Of a stretch of 64,000 nucleotides of DNA, positions 17,971 to 27,793 are shown one piece after another (position 1 is the first letter of the stretch; each line of letters starts with the position of its first letter). This DNA is from Candidatus Gastranaerophilales bacterium (GTDB lineage Bacteria; Cyanobacteriota; Vampirovibrionia; Gastranaerophilales; Gastranaerophilaceae): assembly GCA_944324825.1 (NCBI GenBank), contig CALUXU010000003.1, positions 1 through 64,000 of the forward strand, in the 5' to 3' direction. Both the position numbers and the translations under genes were made by a program. The notes below the pieces were generated by a model, which saw only the letters and a program-made list of their open reading frames with translations, did not search any database and had not been told where the DNA came from.

Positions 17971-20658
17971 TTAACTGAATAATTTGAAGGTTAAATTAAC
18001 GTTATCATTTATAACAGTTTTTAAATCATCTTGTTCTGTTTTGATTGAACTTCTTTCCGCTTCAAGTTTTTCAAGATCAGTATCAATTTTTGTTTCTTTT
18101 TTATTGATTTTCTTCATATCTTTTTCGTAGGTTGCTTCAGCCTGTTTTAGATATGTTTCGTTTTGAACCTCTTGAAGTGAAGTTTCATTTGCAACACTTG
18201 TACCAATAACTTGCATTTTGTCAGTATCAATTGTAACTTTACCGTCAGCGCCTGCTGTTAAAGCGGAATCAATATCAAAATATACAAACTGTGCTTGACC
18301 TGCCTGAACATAATTTGTCAGCCATTCGGTGCTATTTGCTTGTTCATCATCAACAATTCTTATACCTGTTTTGGCAAGTAAATACGCTTGAAGGGCATCT
18401 TGAACTTTAGGATTATCCCAATCCCAATCATATATCGGCTGCATATTCGGTTCGTAAGTTTGACCGTATTGCAATGTTGGTGTTGCTGTATTAGCATTAT
18501 TTATTTTGAATTCATAATGGTCAAGAGTATCAACTTCTTTTGGCATACCTTCAAAAGTCGTACTGTTTGCTGCTATCGCATCCACAAGTTTTGTATACTC
18601 AGAAATATTCTTCCCATCGGCATAGTTCATAACTATTTCATTGATATATGCAAGTGTAGCTAAATCTTTTTGATCCGTTGTATCATAACTGTTAATAAAT
18701 GTATCGACTGAACCTAAATAGCCTTCATCATCTGACATCTTTAATGCCGCCTTGATATTTGCTATAATAGAACTTTTAGAAGGTATGGTTATCAAACCTT
18801 TATTATTATTAATTGCATCATAACCAACACTACTTGTAGACATACTAGGTTGGTATGCATCAGCAGTATATTTAGTTTGGAACTGTGCATCTGTGGTTTG
18901 AGTAACAGTGCCATTAGCCACATCATTTGTGAATGCAGCAAGGAAATTGGCATCTTGAATGTTGTTTTTTACATAATTATAAATATAATCATTTACGTTT
19001 GCGATATTCAATAAGTCCGCATCACTGCCTGCACCGTAAATGCTTTGTACATAGTTTTTAGCAGCCTGTTCTGCATTAGCAAGCTGTGTATCATCAGTAA
19101 CATCAATACCATTTGCTTTTACGTAGGCCGCAAGAACGTTGTTATAAAAATCACCTGTCCAGTCAGTTGTGTTGATATTAGGTACAGCCACACTGGTTTT
19201 AAACAGACCTGATGCCCATAATGAATCATCTTTATTACCGCAAATATTATGTGTACCATCATCTTTGTAGGTAATATTGGTAATTGTTAGTGAACTACCG
19301 TTATCATACCCAATAACAGTACCAATTCCTGAACTTGCACCTGTTCCGGAAACATTCACACTTGTTTTACTATCAGTAATAACAGTTGTACCGGTATTGT
19401 GACCAACAAGTCCGCCTACCCAACCGCTAGAACTGGTACCATGGACAGTACCTGTACCATTACATCCTGTAATGGTACCGGAGTTATGCCCGGATATGCC
19501 GCCGGTACACAAACCACCTGTAACATCAATATCTACGTTACAATCTTTAATTGTACCGCCGCTCCAGCCTGTATCACCGTTTTCACCAACAATACCGCCG
19601 GTATGAGCGCCGCTTGAAATAGTACCTGTAACATAACAGTTCTCAATTGTACCTTGTAATTTACCTGTAACACCACCGGTGCCTGAGCCGCTACTGCTTG
19701 TGATATTTACGTTTTCTAAACCTAAATCTTTAACAACACCGCTTGCACCGACAGAATTGAATAAACCTTGTGAGCCGGATAAATCACTTATCACATAACC
19801 GTTACCATCAAATGTACCGTTAAAGATTTTACCGGTTGTTGAATTTACGCCAATACCGCTCCAAGTAGTTCCTGACATATTAATATCACTTGCAAGAATA
19901 ATGGTTACACCCGCTGTATTTACACCGTTATCAACCAATTGCTGAAGTTTTAATAATCCGGCAGCAGATGTAATCTTATATTTTTTACCGGATTGAAGAG
20001 TTGAAACACCTGTAATATCTTGTACAGAAGTTGTATCTTCAGGGGTTACTGCATTTTTAAAATCATCATAAACAGTTGTATCAGTTGCATCCGTACTGTT
20101 TGCAACTGCGTTATTATTAACTCCTCTGCTGAATGAACGATTGTATACGTTATCAACTGTATTTATACCGATAATCTTAGAGGTATCGGTTACATAAGTT
20201 CCGCCTGCATCATATTCGCCGACAATTTCTTTTTCCGGATCACCCAAACCCCATACATCTTCAAAATACTCATCCATTGTTCCGGTCCAAGGTTTAGTTG
20301 ATTCATCTATACCGTATTTATTGGCAATAGCCTGCGTAACAAGAAGCCTTGTTCCGCCGTTTTCATCAATTTCTTGCAAGAATAAAGGATTTGCTGCGGT
20401 TACACCGATATAATGATCCAATAAACCGTGTTCTAAAATTGATAAACTAGCATCAACAAATGAATCCCCATTATATTCATCATAAATTCTTGTCTGTATT
20501 TTAGTTGCATTTAAAGCATTCAAATAAGTGTTATATACCCTGTCAGAGTCGTTTGCAAGCTGCAATTTATCAGCCTGAAGCCTTTGAGCACGCCATTCGA
20601 CATCGTGCTGACGAGCAGTCAGTGATAATAATCTAGCTTGTGATGACGACATTCCCAT
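17971..20658 (-). CDS. MGMSSSQ-family protein with GLUG beta-repeats
   Basis: An 895-residue protein of unknown function. The first 55 residues (beginning MGMSSSQARLLSLTARQH) and the last 65 (two charged helices ending NLTFKLFS) closely match the ends of the protein at 61245-63074, while the middles are unrelated. About residues 290-490 hold Gly/Thr-rich GLUG-like units (GGIVGEN, GGISGHN, GGLVGHN, each followed by a strand and a turn), expected to form a beta-solenoid. No signal peptide is seen. Helical ends around a variable centre recall flagellar axial proteins; that is inference. AGGAAA lies 7-8 bases before ATG 20658. It starts downstream of a sigma-28-like site. Confidence 0.8.
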   Translation of the reverse strand: MGMSSSQARLLSLTARQHDVEWRAQRLQADKLQLANDSDRVYNTYLNALNATKIQTRIYDEYNGDSFVDASLSILEHGLLDHYIGVTAANPLFLQEIDENGGTRLLVTQAIANKYGIDESTKPWTGTMDEYFEDVWGLGDPEKEIVGEYDAGGTYVTDTSKIIGINTVDNVYNRSFSRGVNNNAVANSTDATDTTVYDDFKNAVTPEDTTSVQDITGVSTLQSGKKYKITSAAGLLKLQQLVDNGVNTAGVTIILASDINMSGTTWSGIGVNSTTGKIFNGTFDGNGYVISDLSGSQGLFNSVGASGVVKDLGLENVNITSSSGSGTGGVTGKLQGTIENCYVTGTISSGAHTGGIVGENGDTGWSGGTIKDCNVDIDVTGGLCTGGISGHNSGTITGCNGTGTVHGTSSSGWVGGLVGHNTGTTVITDSKTSVNVSGTGASSGIGTVIGYDNGSSLTITNITYKDDGTHNICGNKDDSLWASGLFKTSVAVPNINTTDWTGDFYNNVLAAYVKANGIDVTDDTQLANAEQAAKNYVQSIYGAGSDADLLNIANVNDYIYNYVKNNIQDANFLAAFTNDVANGTVTQTTDAQFQTKYTADAYQPSMSTSSVGYDAINNNKGLITIPSKSSIIANIKAALKMSDDEGYLGSVDTFINSYDTTDQKDLATLAYINEIVMNYADGKNISEYTKLVDAIAANSTTFEGMPKEVDTLDHYEFKINNANTATPTLQYGQTYEPNMQPIYDWDWDNPKVQDALQAYLLAKTGIRIVDDEQANSTEWLTNYVQAGQAQFVYFDIDSALTAGADGKVTIDTDKMQVIGTSVANETSLQEVQNETYLKQAEATYEKDMKKINKKETKIDTDLEKLEAERSSIKTEQDDLKTVINDNVNLTFKLFS

Positions 20659-20696
20659 GGTACTTTTCCTAATTAAAAATTTACGTAACATATTGT

Positions 20697-20723
20697 ATTA
20701 CGGCATTCTAAAGATTTTCTTTA
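20697..20723 (-). promoter_or_regulatory. Sigma-28 (FliA/SigD)-like promoter
   Basis: On the minus strand TAAAGAAA (20723-20716), 11 bases, then GCCGTAAT (20704-20697) resembles TAAAGTTT-N11-GCCGATAA. It lies about 40 bases before the start of the GLUG protein. Further upstream is ATTAACTTATGTAA (20745-20732), shared with two other genes in this window. Confidence 0.45.
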
Positions 20724-20827
20724 GAAAAATGTTACATAAGTTAATATATTGAATAGGTAGACTAAAATCTATCTTACTGCTGTGAAGCAAAATTGATTTA
20801 GTTTTAAATATAAATTATAATTAATTA

Positions 20828-21169
20828 ATGGATAAAAAAATACTATTAGCAAGAACGCTTAGAAAAAATTCAACACCACAAGAATTAAAGCTTTGGAATA
20901 TATTGAGAAATTCACAAGTTAACCATCGAAAATTTAAAAGACAATACCCAATAGGTAATTATATAGTTGATTTTGTCTGTAGAGAAAAATGGCTAATAAT
21001 AGAAATTGATGGTGGACAACATAATACTCCTCAAAACATAGAATATGATTATAAAAGAACACAATATTTAGAATCAAAAGGATATAAGGTATTACGTTTT
21101 TGGAATACTGATATAGATAACAATATAGAAGGAGTTTATGATACGATTTTAGAGGTTTTAAATGATTAA
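20828..21169 (+). CDS. DUF559 (Vsr-like fold) protein
   Basis: A 113-residue protein of the DUF559 family, whose fold is related to very-short-patch-repair endonucleases. ARTLRKNSTPQE at the start, FKRQYPIGNYIVDFVC in the middle, and the putative catalytic core IIEIDGGQH followed by LESKGYKVLRFWN are family features. It is roughly 55-60% identical by eye to the protein at 44512-44853. Nuclease activity is expected from the fold but the biological role is unknown. The gene ends 11 bases before a triple repeat array, and the second copy also sits inside such repeats. Confidence 0.85.
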   Translation: MDKKILLARTLRKNSTPQELKLWNILRNSQVNHRKFKRQYPIGNYIVDFVCREKWLIIEIDGGQHNTPQNIEYDYKRTQYLESKGYKVLRFWNTDIDNNIEGVYDTILEVLND

Positions 21170-21180
21170 TCCCACCATAC

Positions 21181-22135
21181 CTGCCTCTTTGTGGGAGAGG
21201 CCGCAGCTGTGTTTGAACGAAGTGAAAACTACAGATGCGGGTGAGGGTTAGTTTTAAATGCGGCTTAGCAGTTAAGAGGCTAAGTATATTTTTTGTCCAC
21301 TGTTTAGAGTACACTTCTGTTTGTGGTTTTTATTTTTTTTTGATTAACCCTCACCCAAACCCTGTCTTGGATTTCTTCCACGCTCGAATAGTCTCACTTT
21401 CGAGCCCATGGCTCTATTCGTTCGATATTCTCGCTATCCGGACTGCGTCCGTACAGAAATCCGTTCTCCCCCGGAGAGGGCTGGAAACTATTTACCCACA
21501 TATAGAAATCTGCTATCTACATGAGAGGGATTTATTCTAATTGTAATCAATCTATACCTGCCTCTCTGTGGGAGAGGCCGCAGCTGTGTTTGAACGAAGT
21601 GAAAACTACAGATGCGGGTGAGGGTTAGTTTTAAATGCGGCTAAGCAGTTAAGAGGCTAAGTATATTTTTTGCCCACTGTTTAGAGTACACTTCTGTTTG
21701 GGGTTTTTATTTTTTTTATTAACCCTCACCCAAACCCTCTCCCTCTGAGAGGGCTGGAAACTATTTACCCACATATAGAAATCTGCTATCTACATGAGAG
21801 GGATTTATTCTAATTGTAATCAATCTATACCTGCCTCTCTGTGGGAGAGGCCGCAGCTGTGTTTGAACGAAGTGAAAACTACAGATGCGGGTGAGGGTTA
21901 GTTTTAAATGCGGCTAAGCAGTTAAGAGGCTAAGTATATTTTTGTCCACTGTTTAGAGTACACTTCTGTTTGGGGTTTTTATTTTTTTTGATTAACCCTC
22001 ACCCAAACCCTGTCTTGGATTTCTTCCACGCTCGAATAGTCTCACTTTCGAGCCCATGGCTCTATTCGTTCGATATTCTCGCTATCCGGACTGCGTCCGT
22101 ACAGAAATCCGTTCTCCCTCGGAGAGGGCTGGAAA
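21181..22135. repeat. Three-unit tandem array of composite palindromic repeats
   Basis: Units begin at 21181, 21558 and 21831 (CTGCCTC...). Each has a 40-bp module (21201-21240, 21578-21617, 21851-21890) with near-perfect inverted ends CCGCA/TGCGG, a GGGTGAGGGTTA block, 9-nt-period words, and a CCCTCACCC...GAGAGGGCTGG scaffold. Units 1 and 3 carry an approximately 104-base block bounded by GGATTTCT/AGAAATCC (21369-21462; 22017-22110) that unit 2 lacks. The open frames here are repeat artefacts. Confidence 0.92.
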
Positions 22136-22332
22136 CAACCACATACATTTACCCTGGATTTCTTCCACGCACGAATAGTCTCACTTTCAAGTCTATTGCA
22201 ACCACTCCTTACTATTTACTCACATAAAAAAAAGACCAATTGTCATGTGTATCAATCAGTCATTATATAGTTTATTTAATGTTTTGCCAATTTGTATTAG
22301 TTAATAAGTTATATGATTAGATATTTAATTAA
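22136..22332. other. AT-rich tail after the repeat array
   Basis: A broken copy of the GGATTTCTTCC block (about 22154-22200) is followed by AT-rich sequence up to the stop codon of the GH13-like gene. On the minus strand a short GACAATTGGTC followed by a T run (22243-22226) could be a weak terminator for that gene. Confidence 0.4.
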
Positions 22333-24180
22333 TTATTGTTTCAAACTCAAGTGTTCGCCCTTTTTAGCCTCCGGCGGCGGATTTTTAGGGTCAACATCCT
22401 TAGTGAAGTTTTGGACATATACGTGTCCTTTTCTGTCGTTTTCAATATTTGGAGTATCAATTAGATAAACGTGTGCTCTTTCAGGACCCAAGTCTACCTT
22501 AACTTTATTGTTTTCAACCTGAATGAAGCTCTTTTCACCATAGTTCTTAACAAGATTCTTTAACGGCTGACCTTCCTTGATTCCAGGAACATCAATTTCT
22601 GCAGCTGAACGTCTGTTCTTATTCAAGTTAACAATAACAAGTGCAGTTTTGCCGTTCAAATGTCTTGCGAAAGTCAGAACCTGATCATCTTTATCTTTAT
22701 GTTTATCCAACTCAATGAATGAGCCTTTTCTCATTAATTCATTCAAATCTTTTCTCATATTGAATGTACTTGTCATAACCTGACCGATTTCAGGAGCATT
22801 ACCGCCAGGTTGTCTTGAGAAGTTAAAGATATCCATTTTATTCTTATGCACGGTCATAAAATGTTTACCGTTATCAGAGTCAGCTTCTTTTACGACTTTG
22901 TTACCGTATTGGTAATCGTATTTGTCACCTGTTTGAATACCGTCTAAGTAATACGGGTTACACATAGGAAGCGTTGCCTGAACAACAGAAACCATCTTAC
23001 AGAAGTTTTCTCCGCCTCTCATCATTAACGATTCGTCATCGTGTGTTGTAAATGAACCGATTAATGATTTTCCCGGAGGAAGTCTATAGGACATATCAAG
23101 ATTTTCTTTTACATAATCTTTTACTTCTTTAGCATCCTTCATTTCATGGAAGATATGGTATTGACCGTAAATTGTGTCAAAACCAGCTCTTAAAGAATCT
23201 TCCGGTCTGTCATAAGGCATATTTTGCTGAGGTGATGCACATTCATAAGTATAAGCTTCACCTAACCAGGCAAATCCCGGATCCTTTTGACGTGAATAAG
23301 GGATAATAATATCCCAGAATTCAGTAGGTTTAGCTCTTGCTACATCTGATCTGATACCGTCGATGCCAAGATCAATACAAGCATCAACATATTTTTTGTG
23401 CATATCAACTAATGCTTTATTTAAAGTTCGTTTTGATTCATCTTCCCAAGGATTGAACATTCTGATATCAGTCCAGCCTTCAGGAACTTTAGCCTCATTG
23501 TTTCTTCCGATAGCCATCAATTCAGGGTGAGCATTATACATATCAACTGATGCACAGCTTGGAAGATCTAACATAACCTTGATATCACGTTTGTGGCACT
23601 CGTTAATAAACGCTCTGAATTGATCATCAGGAGAGCGAGGATCACTCTTATCAATCAAGTTAGGGTCAATTGCAAGATGCTTTCCGTCGTCCGTAATAAA
23701 TTTTTCAGGAGCGTAAAGAGAACCTGCTGTACCCATTGCATTTATCTTACCGGTAGGATGAATAGGCAAAATGTGAATAGCATTAAATCCTTGAGCCTTT
23801 ATCTCGTCTAATCTGTCTATGGCGCTCAAGAAGGTTCCACATTTTTCACCGTCTGCTTTTCTTATCATCTCATCGCCGTTCAAATCTTTTGCCGTAAATG
23901 TTCTCGGTACAATACCAAGCATTATTACTTCGTTATTTTGGAACATTTGACGCATATTGTTGTGGTAGTTTTGAGGTGCTGAACCTACACCTGAAACTTT
24001 TTGTGGAGAGTTAACTGCAGGTTTATTGATTCTTGATTGGTTTTCAAGAAACTTATTAATCAAACCTGATTCGGTATGAGCCTCTTCAGGCTGCGGCTGT
24101 TGAACTTCTTCTGTTTTATGCAGGTTATTTAACTTTAACTTGATTAAATTGTTTGAACCGATGTTGTTAACGTTATCCAT
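22333..24180 (-). CDS. Alpha-amylase family (GH13-like) protein without signal peptide
   Basis: A 615-residue protein with a GH13 (beta/alpha)8 barrel from about residue 85. Catalytic regions are recognisable: MLDLPSCAS (region I, unusual), GIDGIRSDVARAKP (region II, nucleophile D), WLGEAY (region III, acid/base E) and FTTHDDES (region IV, third D). A C-terminal beta domain follows (VIVNLNKNRRSAAEI). The first 80 residues are low complexity (EEVQQPQPEEA) with no signal peptide. The substrate is probably an alpha-glucan. It is last in a three-gene operon, 7 bases after a membrane protein gene, which suggests that it acts with those proteins, perhaps on or in a membrane-bound compartment. Confidence 0.8.
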   Translation of the reverse strand: MDNVNNIGSNNLIKLKLNNLHKTEEVQQPQPEEAHTESGLINKFLENQSRINKPAVNSPQKVSGVGSAPQNYHNNMRQMFQNNEVIMLGIVPRTFTAKDLNGDEMIRKADGEKCGTFLSAIDRLDEIKAQGFNAIHILPIHPTGKINAMGTAGSLYAPEKFITDDGKHLAIDPNLIDKSDPRSPDDQFRAFINECHKRDIKVMLDLPSCASVDMYNAHPELMAIGRNNEAKVPEGWTDIRMFNPWEDESKRTLNKALVDMHKKYVDACIDLGIDGIRSDVARAKPTEFWDIIIPYSRQKDPGFAWLGEAYTYECASPQQNMPYDRPEDSLRAGFDTIYGQYHIFHEMKDAKEVKDYVKENLDMSYRLPPGKSLIGSFTTHDDESLMMRGGENFCKMVSVVQATLPMCNPYYLDGIQTGDKYDYQYGNKVVKEADSDNGKHFMTVHKNKMDIFNFSRQPGGNAPEIGQVMTSTFNMRKDLNELMRKGSFIELDKHKDKDDQVLTFARHLNGKTALVIVNLNKNRRSAAEIDVPGIKEGQPLKNLVKNYGEKSFIQVENNKVKVDLGPERAHVYLIDTPNIENDRKGHVYVQNFTKDVDPKNPPPEAKKGEHLSLKQ

Positions 24181-24187
24181 TAGCTAC

Positions 24188-26662
24188 CTACTTAGTTACT
24201 TTATCTTGTTTTCCGAATGCGAACTGAGAAGCAAGTGTTACACCTAATACTATACTACCAGCTGTTGTGCACATCTTCAACCATTTATTTGTATTATAAT
24301 GATCTTTTAATGCTTTGTACAGCATGTTGTCAGGAGTGCAAGCTATTTTATTGAACTTGGCAACTGCTGTTTTTTGTGCTCTTGTGAATGCACTATCGTT
24401 ACCTTCTGTATGATTTGGTAAAAAGTCATATACATTTTTACCCATCAGGTTGCCGACATGTTTAGCCCATTTTGTAACTCTTTCTGCCATTGAAGTTTTG
24501 CCTGAATTGAATACTTCGTGAGTTTGTTTGCCTAACGCTTCTTTTGTTTTATCAGACATATCACCTGAACCGAATGTATGCCAGATAAGAGCTTTATAGA
24601 AGCTTACGTTGTTTGCTGTTTCATGTTTCAAGTAGAATTCACCTGAGTGATCAGACATCAATACTTTTTTACCTTTTTCTATTAATGCCTTGTCTAATTT
24701 TTCATTTCCGCTAAAACCGCCTTTACCGTTATTATATTCTTCTGCGCGGCGGAAGAAATCAGCTGTATGTAACAATCTCATATAAGAGCTTTTTACGCTG
24801 TCAAGTCTGTCACCTTTAAGTCTGTTTAATTTTGCATCCTTAATACCGCCGATAAATGAACCGTCAACAGGACGACCTTTGATTCTTTCTGCAAGGTTTT
24901 GGAACGGTAATGAATTTAATTCGTTTGAAGTACCGTCGCAATTTCTAACAATACCATCTGTCAAAACATCCATTGCATTGCGTTTGCCTTCTCTAGGATT
25001 ATCAAGTTTTTCATCAAGAAGAGCCATTTTTTCAGCGATATTTGATACAAATTTTTTGTATTTGTTTTCATCTTTAGCAATGTTTTCAAGTTTTCTTGTG
25101 AATAACTGTGCGGTTAATTCTTCGCTGCTCTTTGCTTCGTTTAATTCTTTAGGAGAGATTTTTAATTCTTGGATTAATGTTTTTGTAACATCTGACCAGT
25201 TGTTAGCAACAATTGTTTCAGGAGCATTTTCAACTTTGAAGTGCGCTGCTGAAGAAATTGTCTTGTCATAAGCTCTGAATTTTCTTAAGATATGACCTGC
25301 TTTTGAAATTTGACCTGCTGCATCTTCTGTCAAAATTGCGGCTTTCTTTTTGCCGAATACATCGTTGATTGCATCAGAAGCCATATCTGTGATAACTTCT
25401 TTTCTTGCTTCTCTGATTGATTTGTTGCCGTCAAGAGTATCTTGTACCAATTGACCTAAAGAAATTCTTAATTCGTCTGCTTTATCAGGGGTAAGAACTC
25501 CGTTTTTAGGGTTGCCGTTTTGATTCATAAAGTTATTAACGTGTTCTGAAAGTTTCTTTGTATCAAATACTGATGCGGTATAACCTTCGCCGTATTTTGA
25601 ATCAAGCTTCTTAGTAATAGCATCTGAGATTTCAGAAACTGCATCGTTGTTGATAACAGTTTTGTCAGCCTTCATCATTGCTTGCAAATCCATTTTTGCA
25701 GTTTTTTGAGTTTGACCGTCAAAACCTTCTGTTAACAAATTGTTTATATCGTCAATATCACGTTCTGAAAGTGCTTGACCAGTTTTTGATTTTAATAATG
25801 CTGATAATTTCTTTTCAGAAGCTTCATAAGGTTTCATATCAATAACTTCTGCTTCTGCTTTGGCATCACCGTTTTGGTAATCAGCAATTTTATCAATCAT
25901 TTTGTTAACTTTATTGTTTGAAATCTTTTCAGTTAATTTACCTAAAGGACCTTCGATTCTGTTGCAAGCCAATGCTGTCATGACAGGAGTTGCAACACCT
26001 GCTGTTAACATCCAGAGAGTATTGTTTTGTACGGAAACTTTTCTGATATGTTCTTTTGCAAGTTCGTTTCTGTCCTTTTCATCTTTAGGAATACCCATTC
26101 TGTCTGCGATATGTCCTAAATCTTCGCTCTTTCTTTTTCCTTTCATTAAATCAAAAGGAATGTAGTTCGGATCTTGGGTTAAATATTTTTTTCTGCCTTG
26201 TTCATCAACATATTGTTTTCTGAAATTGAATCCGTGAACAAGTTGAGCCGGCCATTGAAGAGCTACCTTCGGCCAGATTGCCATACTTGCTAAAAATGCA
26301 CCAAAACCAACAAATTCCATTGCTTTCATTTTAGGAGTTTGACGTTTTGTCATCAAGTATGCTGCAATTGATAAACCGCCGAGTTTTAAACCTAAATCAT
26401 TTAATTTACCTAACTCATGGTCGTTTGCTTTACCTGCAATACCTTTTGAAAGAGATTTTGCGGTATAATATGTATCTTTTGCAAATTCTTTAGGTGCGGT
26501 TGCAAGACTGTTTTCTACAAGGTAACCTTTACCGTCCAAAGGTTGTAACAGATTTTCGGAATTAACATCTGTTAAATTGGTATAATACTTTTTTGTCGTA
26601 TTATTAACGGATGAAATTCCTTGACCGATATTATTAGCATAATTTTGAATCAAATTAGTCAT
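24188..26662 (-). CDS. Unknown 824-residue membrane-associated protein
   Basis: Not recognised as a known family. Hydrophobic segments are near the N-terminus (LGLKLGGLSIAAYLM at about 90; FVGFGAFLASMAIWP at about 117; LWMLTAGVATPVMTALAC at about 215) and at the C-terminus (AGSIVLGVTLASQFAFG at about 800). The middle 500 residues are charged and helical. There is no classical signal peptide; the N-terminus MTNLIQNYANNIGQGISS is amphipathic. It lies between the other two genes of the operon with gaps of 3 and 7 bases, so the three products probably function together. Confidence 0.75.
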   Translation of the reverse strand: MTNLIQNYANNIGQGISSVNNTTKKYYTNLTDVNSENLLQPLDGKGYLVENSLATAPKEFAKDTYYTAKSLSKGIAGKANDHELGKLNDLGLKLGGLSIAAYLMTKRQTPKMKAMEFVGFGAFLASMAIWPKVALQWPAQLVHGFNFRKQYVDEQGRKKYLTQDPNYIPFDLMKGKRKSEDLGHIADRMGIPKDEKDRNELAKEHIRKVSVQNNTLWMLTAGVATPVMTALACNRIEGPLGKLTEKISNNKVNKMIDKIADYQNGDAKAEAEVIDMKPYEASEKKLSALLKSKTGQALSERDIDDINNLLTEGFDGQTQKTAKMDLQAMMKADKTVINNDAVSEISDAITKKLDSKYGEGYTASVFDTKKLSEHVNNFMNQNGNPKNGVLTPDKADELRISLGQLVQDTLDGNKSIREARKEVITDMASDAINDVFGKKKAAILTEDAAGQISKAGHILRKFRAYDKTISSAAHFKVENAPETIVANNWSDVTKTLIQELKISPKELNEAKSSEELTAQLFTRKLENIAKDENKYKKFVSNIAEKMALLDEKLDNPREGKRNAMDVLTDGIVRNCDGTSNELNSLPFQNLAERIKGRPVDGSFIGGIKDAKLNRLKGDRLDSVKSSYMRLLHTADFFRRAEEYNNGKGGFSGNEKLDKALIEKGKKVLMSDHSGEFYLKHETANNVSFYKALIWHTFGSGDMSDKTKEALGKQTHEVFNSGKTSMAERVTKWAKHVGNLMGKNVYDFLPNHTEGNDSAFTRAQKTAVAKFNKIACTPDNMLYKALKDHYNTNKWLKMCTTAGSIVLGVTLASQFAFGKQDKVTK

Positions 26663-26665
26663 CTG

Positions 26666-27778
26666 TTAATCCACCTGAACTTTCTTGTTGTTGTCAATGG
26701 TGATTTTTCTGTTTCCGTAAGATTTTGCACCATAGATTGTATTTATTGCACCCAAAGCACTTATTGCAGTTGCCAGTCCTAAGAAGATTTTACCGGCATG
26801 TTTGTTGAAACCGGTTGCAGTTGCAGGACCTTTGTACAACTCTTTTGCTGCTTTTACAAAGTTTCGACCAAAACTTTTTGCAATACGGCCGATATTTTTA
26901 CCGGCATTTATACCTTTGTCTACAAGGTTGATAAATTTATTTTCGTTTCTATTCGGTACAAATTTTGTCCAGGAATTTTTAGATAATGCTTTGAAGAAGT
27001 TAACCCAGGCAGGTTGAACCGCAAGCATTACACCAACACCACCCCACATATAAGTAGATAAACTCTTTGCGGTACTTGAGCGGGAAATTACATCTTTAAT
27101 CAACGGTTTAACTTCGCCGTCAGAAGCTTCTAAGTTCTTGCCCAAACCGTTTTTCTTCGCAATTTTATCAAAGTAATAATTACGAGGTTCGCCTTCTTTC
27201 ATACCGTATAAAATATCATAACGAGGGAAATCACGGCTTTCGAATACTTTGTGTTGTTCATATAAAGGATCCGGAGCGGCATCTTTTCTTTCCGGAATTG
27301 TATATGATACTTTTTGGTAAGGCATTTCTGTATCAATACCGGTTGCCATTTTTACAGGAACGGTAACAAGTGATTTTGATAAGTTTTTAGCCAAACCATA
27401 AAACAACACGCCAAGAGCCATTCTGTTGCCCCAGTGACGTGCACCTTTTTTATTTACATTAGGGAACCATTTTGGTGCTCCGTTAAATAAGCCCATAAAT
27501 GTTAAACTACCTATAATATATGGAACGTTCCCCATTGTTAAAAATTCATAGAACGTTGATTTTTTATCACCTTTTAAGCCTTTTACAGGATATTCGGTAA
27601 ATGCACTTGTAACTTTTTGGAATGATCTTCTTGCTCTCGTATTTAAGTTGTTTGGTAAAACGGTTGTTTCATCTGGAATATGTTCCGCAGGAATATGAAC
27701 ATGGTCGTAAGGCGGACAAGGAGCAGACTTTGGTGTCAATGCTATTGTCGTATTTGCATTACTAGTATCAATTCCCAT
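26666..27778 (-). CDS. Unknown 370-residue membrane protein, first gene of the GH13 operon
   Basis: Not recognised. Four hydrophobic segments are seen: VPYIIGSLTFMGLF, MALGVLFYGLAKNLS, YMWGGVGVMLAVQPAWV and IFLGLATAISALGAINTIYG. The N-terminal 60 residues are proline-rich and soluble. The frame extends to TTG 27793, but ATG 27778 is the more likely start. Translationally close (3 bases) to the 824-residue protein gene. It shares glycine-rich membrane segments and basic loops with that protein, so the two may be distant relatives. Confidence 0.75.
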   Translation of the reverse strand: MGIDTSNANTTIALTPKSAPCPPYDHVHIPAEHIPDETTVLPNNLNTRARRSFQKVTSAFTEYPVKGLKGDKKSTFYEFLTMGNVPYIIGSLTFMGLFNGAPKWFPNVNKKGARHWGNRMALGVLFYGLAKNLSKSLVTVPVKMATGIDTEMPYQKVSYTIPERKDAAPDPLYEQHKVFESRDFPRYDILYGMKEGEPRNYYFDKIAKKNGLGKNLEASDGEVKPLIKDVISRSSTAKSLSTYMWGGVGVMLAVQPAWVNFFKALSKNSWTKFVPNRNENKFINLVDKGINAGKNIGRIAKSFGRNFVKAAKELYKGPATATGFNKHAGKIFLGLATAISALGAINTIYGAKSYGNRKITIDNNKKVQVD

Positions 27779-27793
27779 AAAATCACCATCCAA

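Noticed and set aside
21181-22135. Possible CRISPR array
   Set aside because: Units are 273-377 bases long and duplicate the whole sequence; there are no short repeats with unique spacers, and no cas genes.
21235-22227. Two near-identical frames of 101 and 85 codons
   Set aside because: They are read through copies of the intergenic repeat array and share sequence only because the repeats do.
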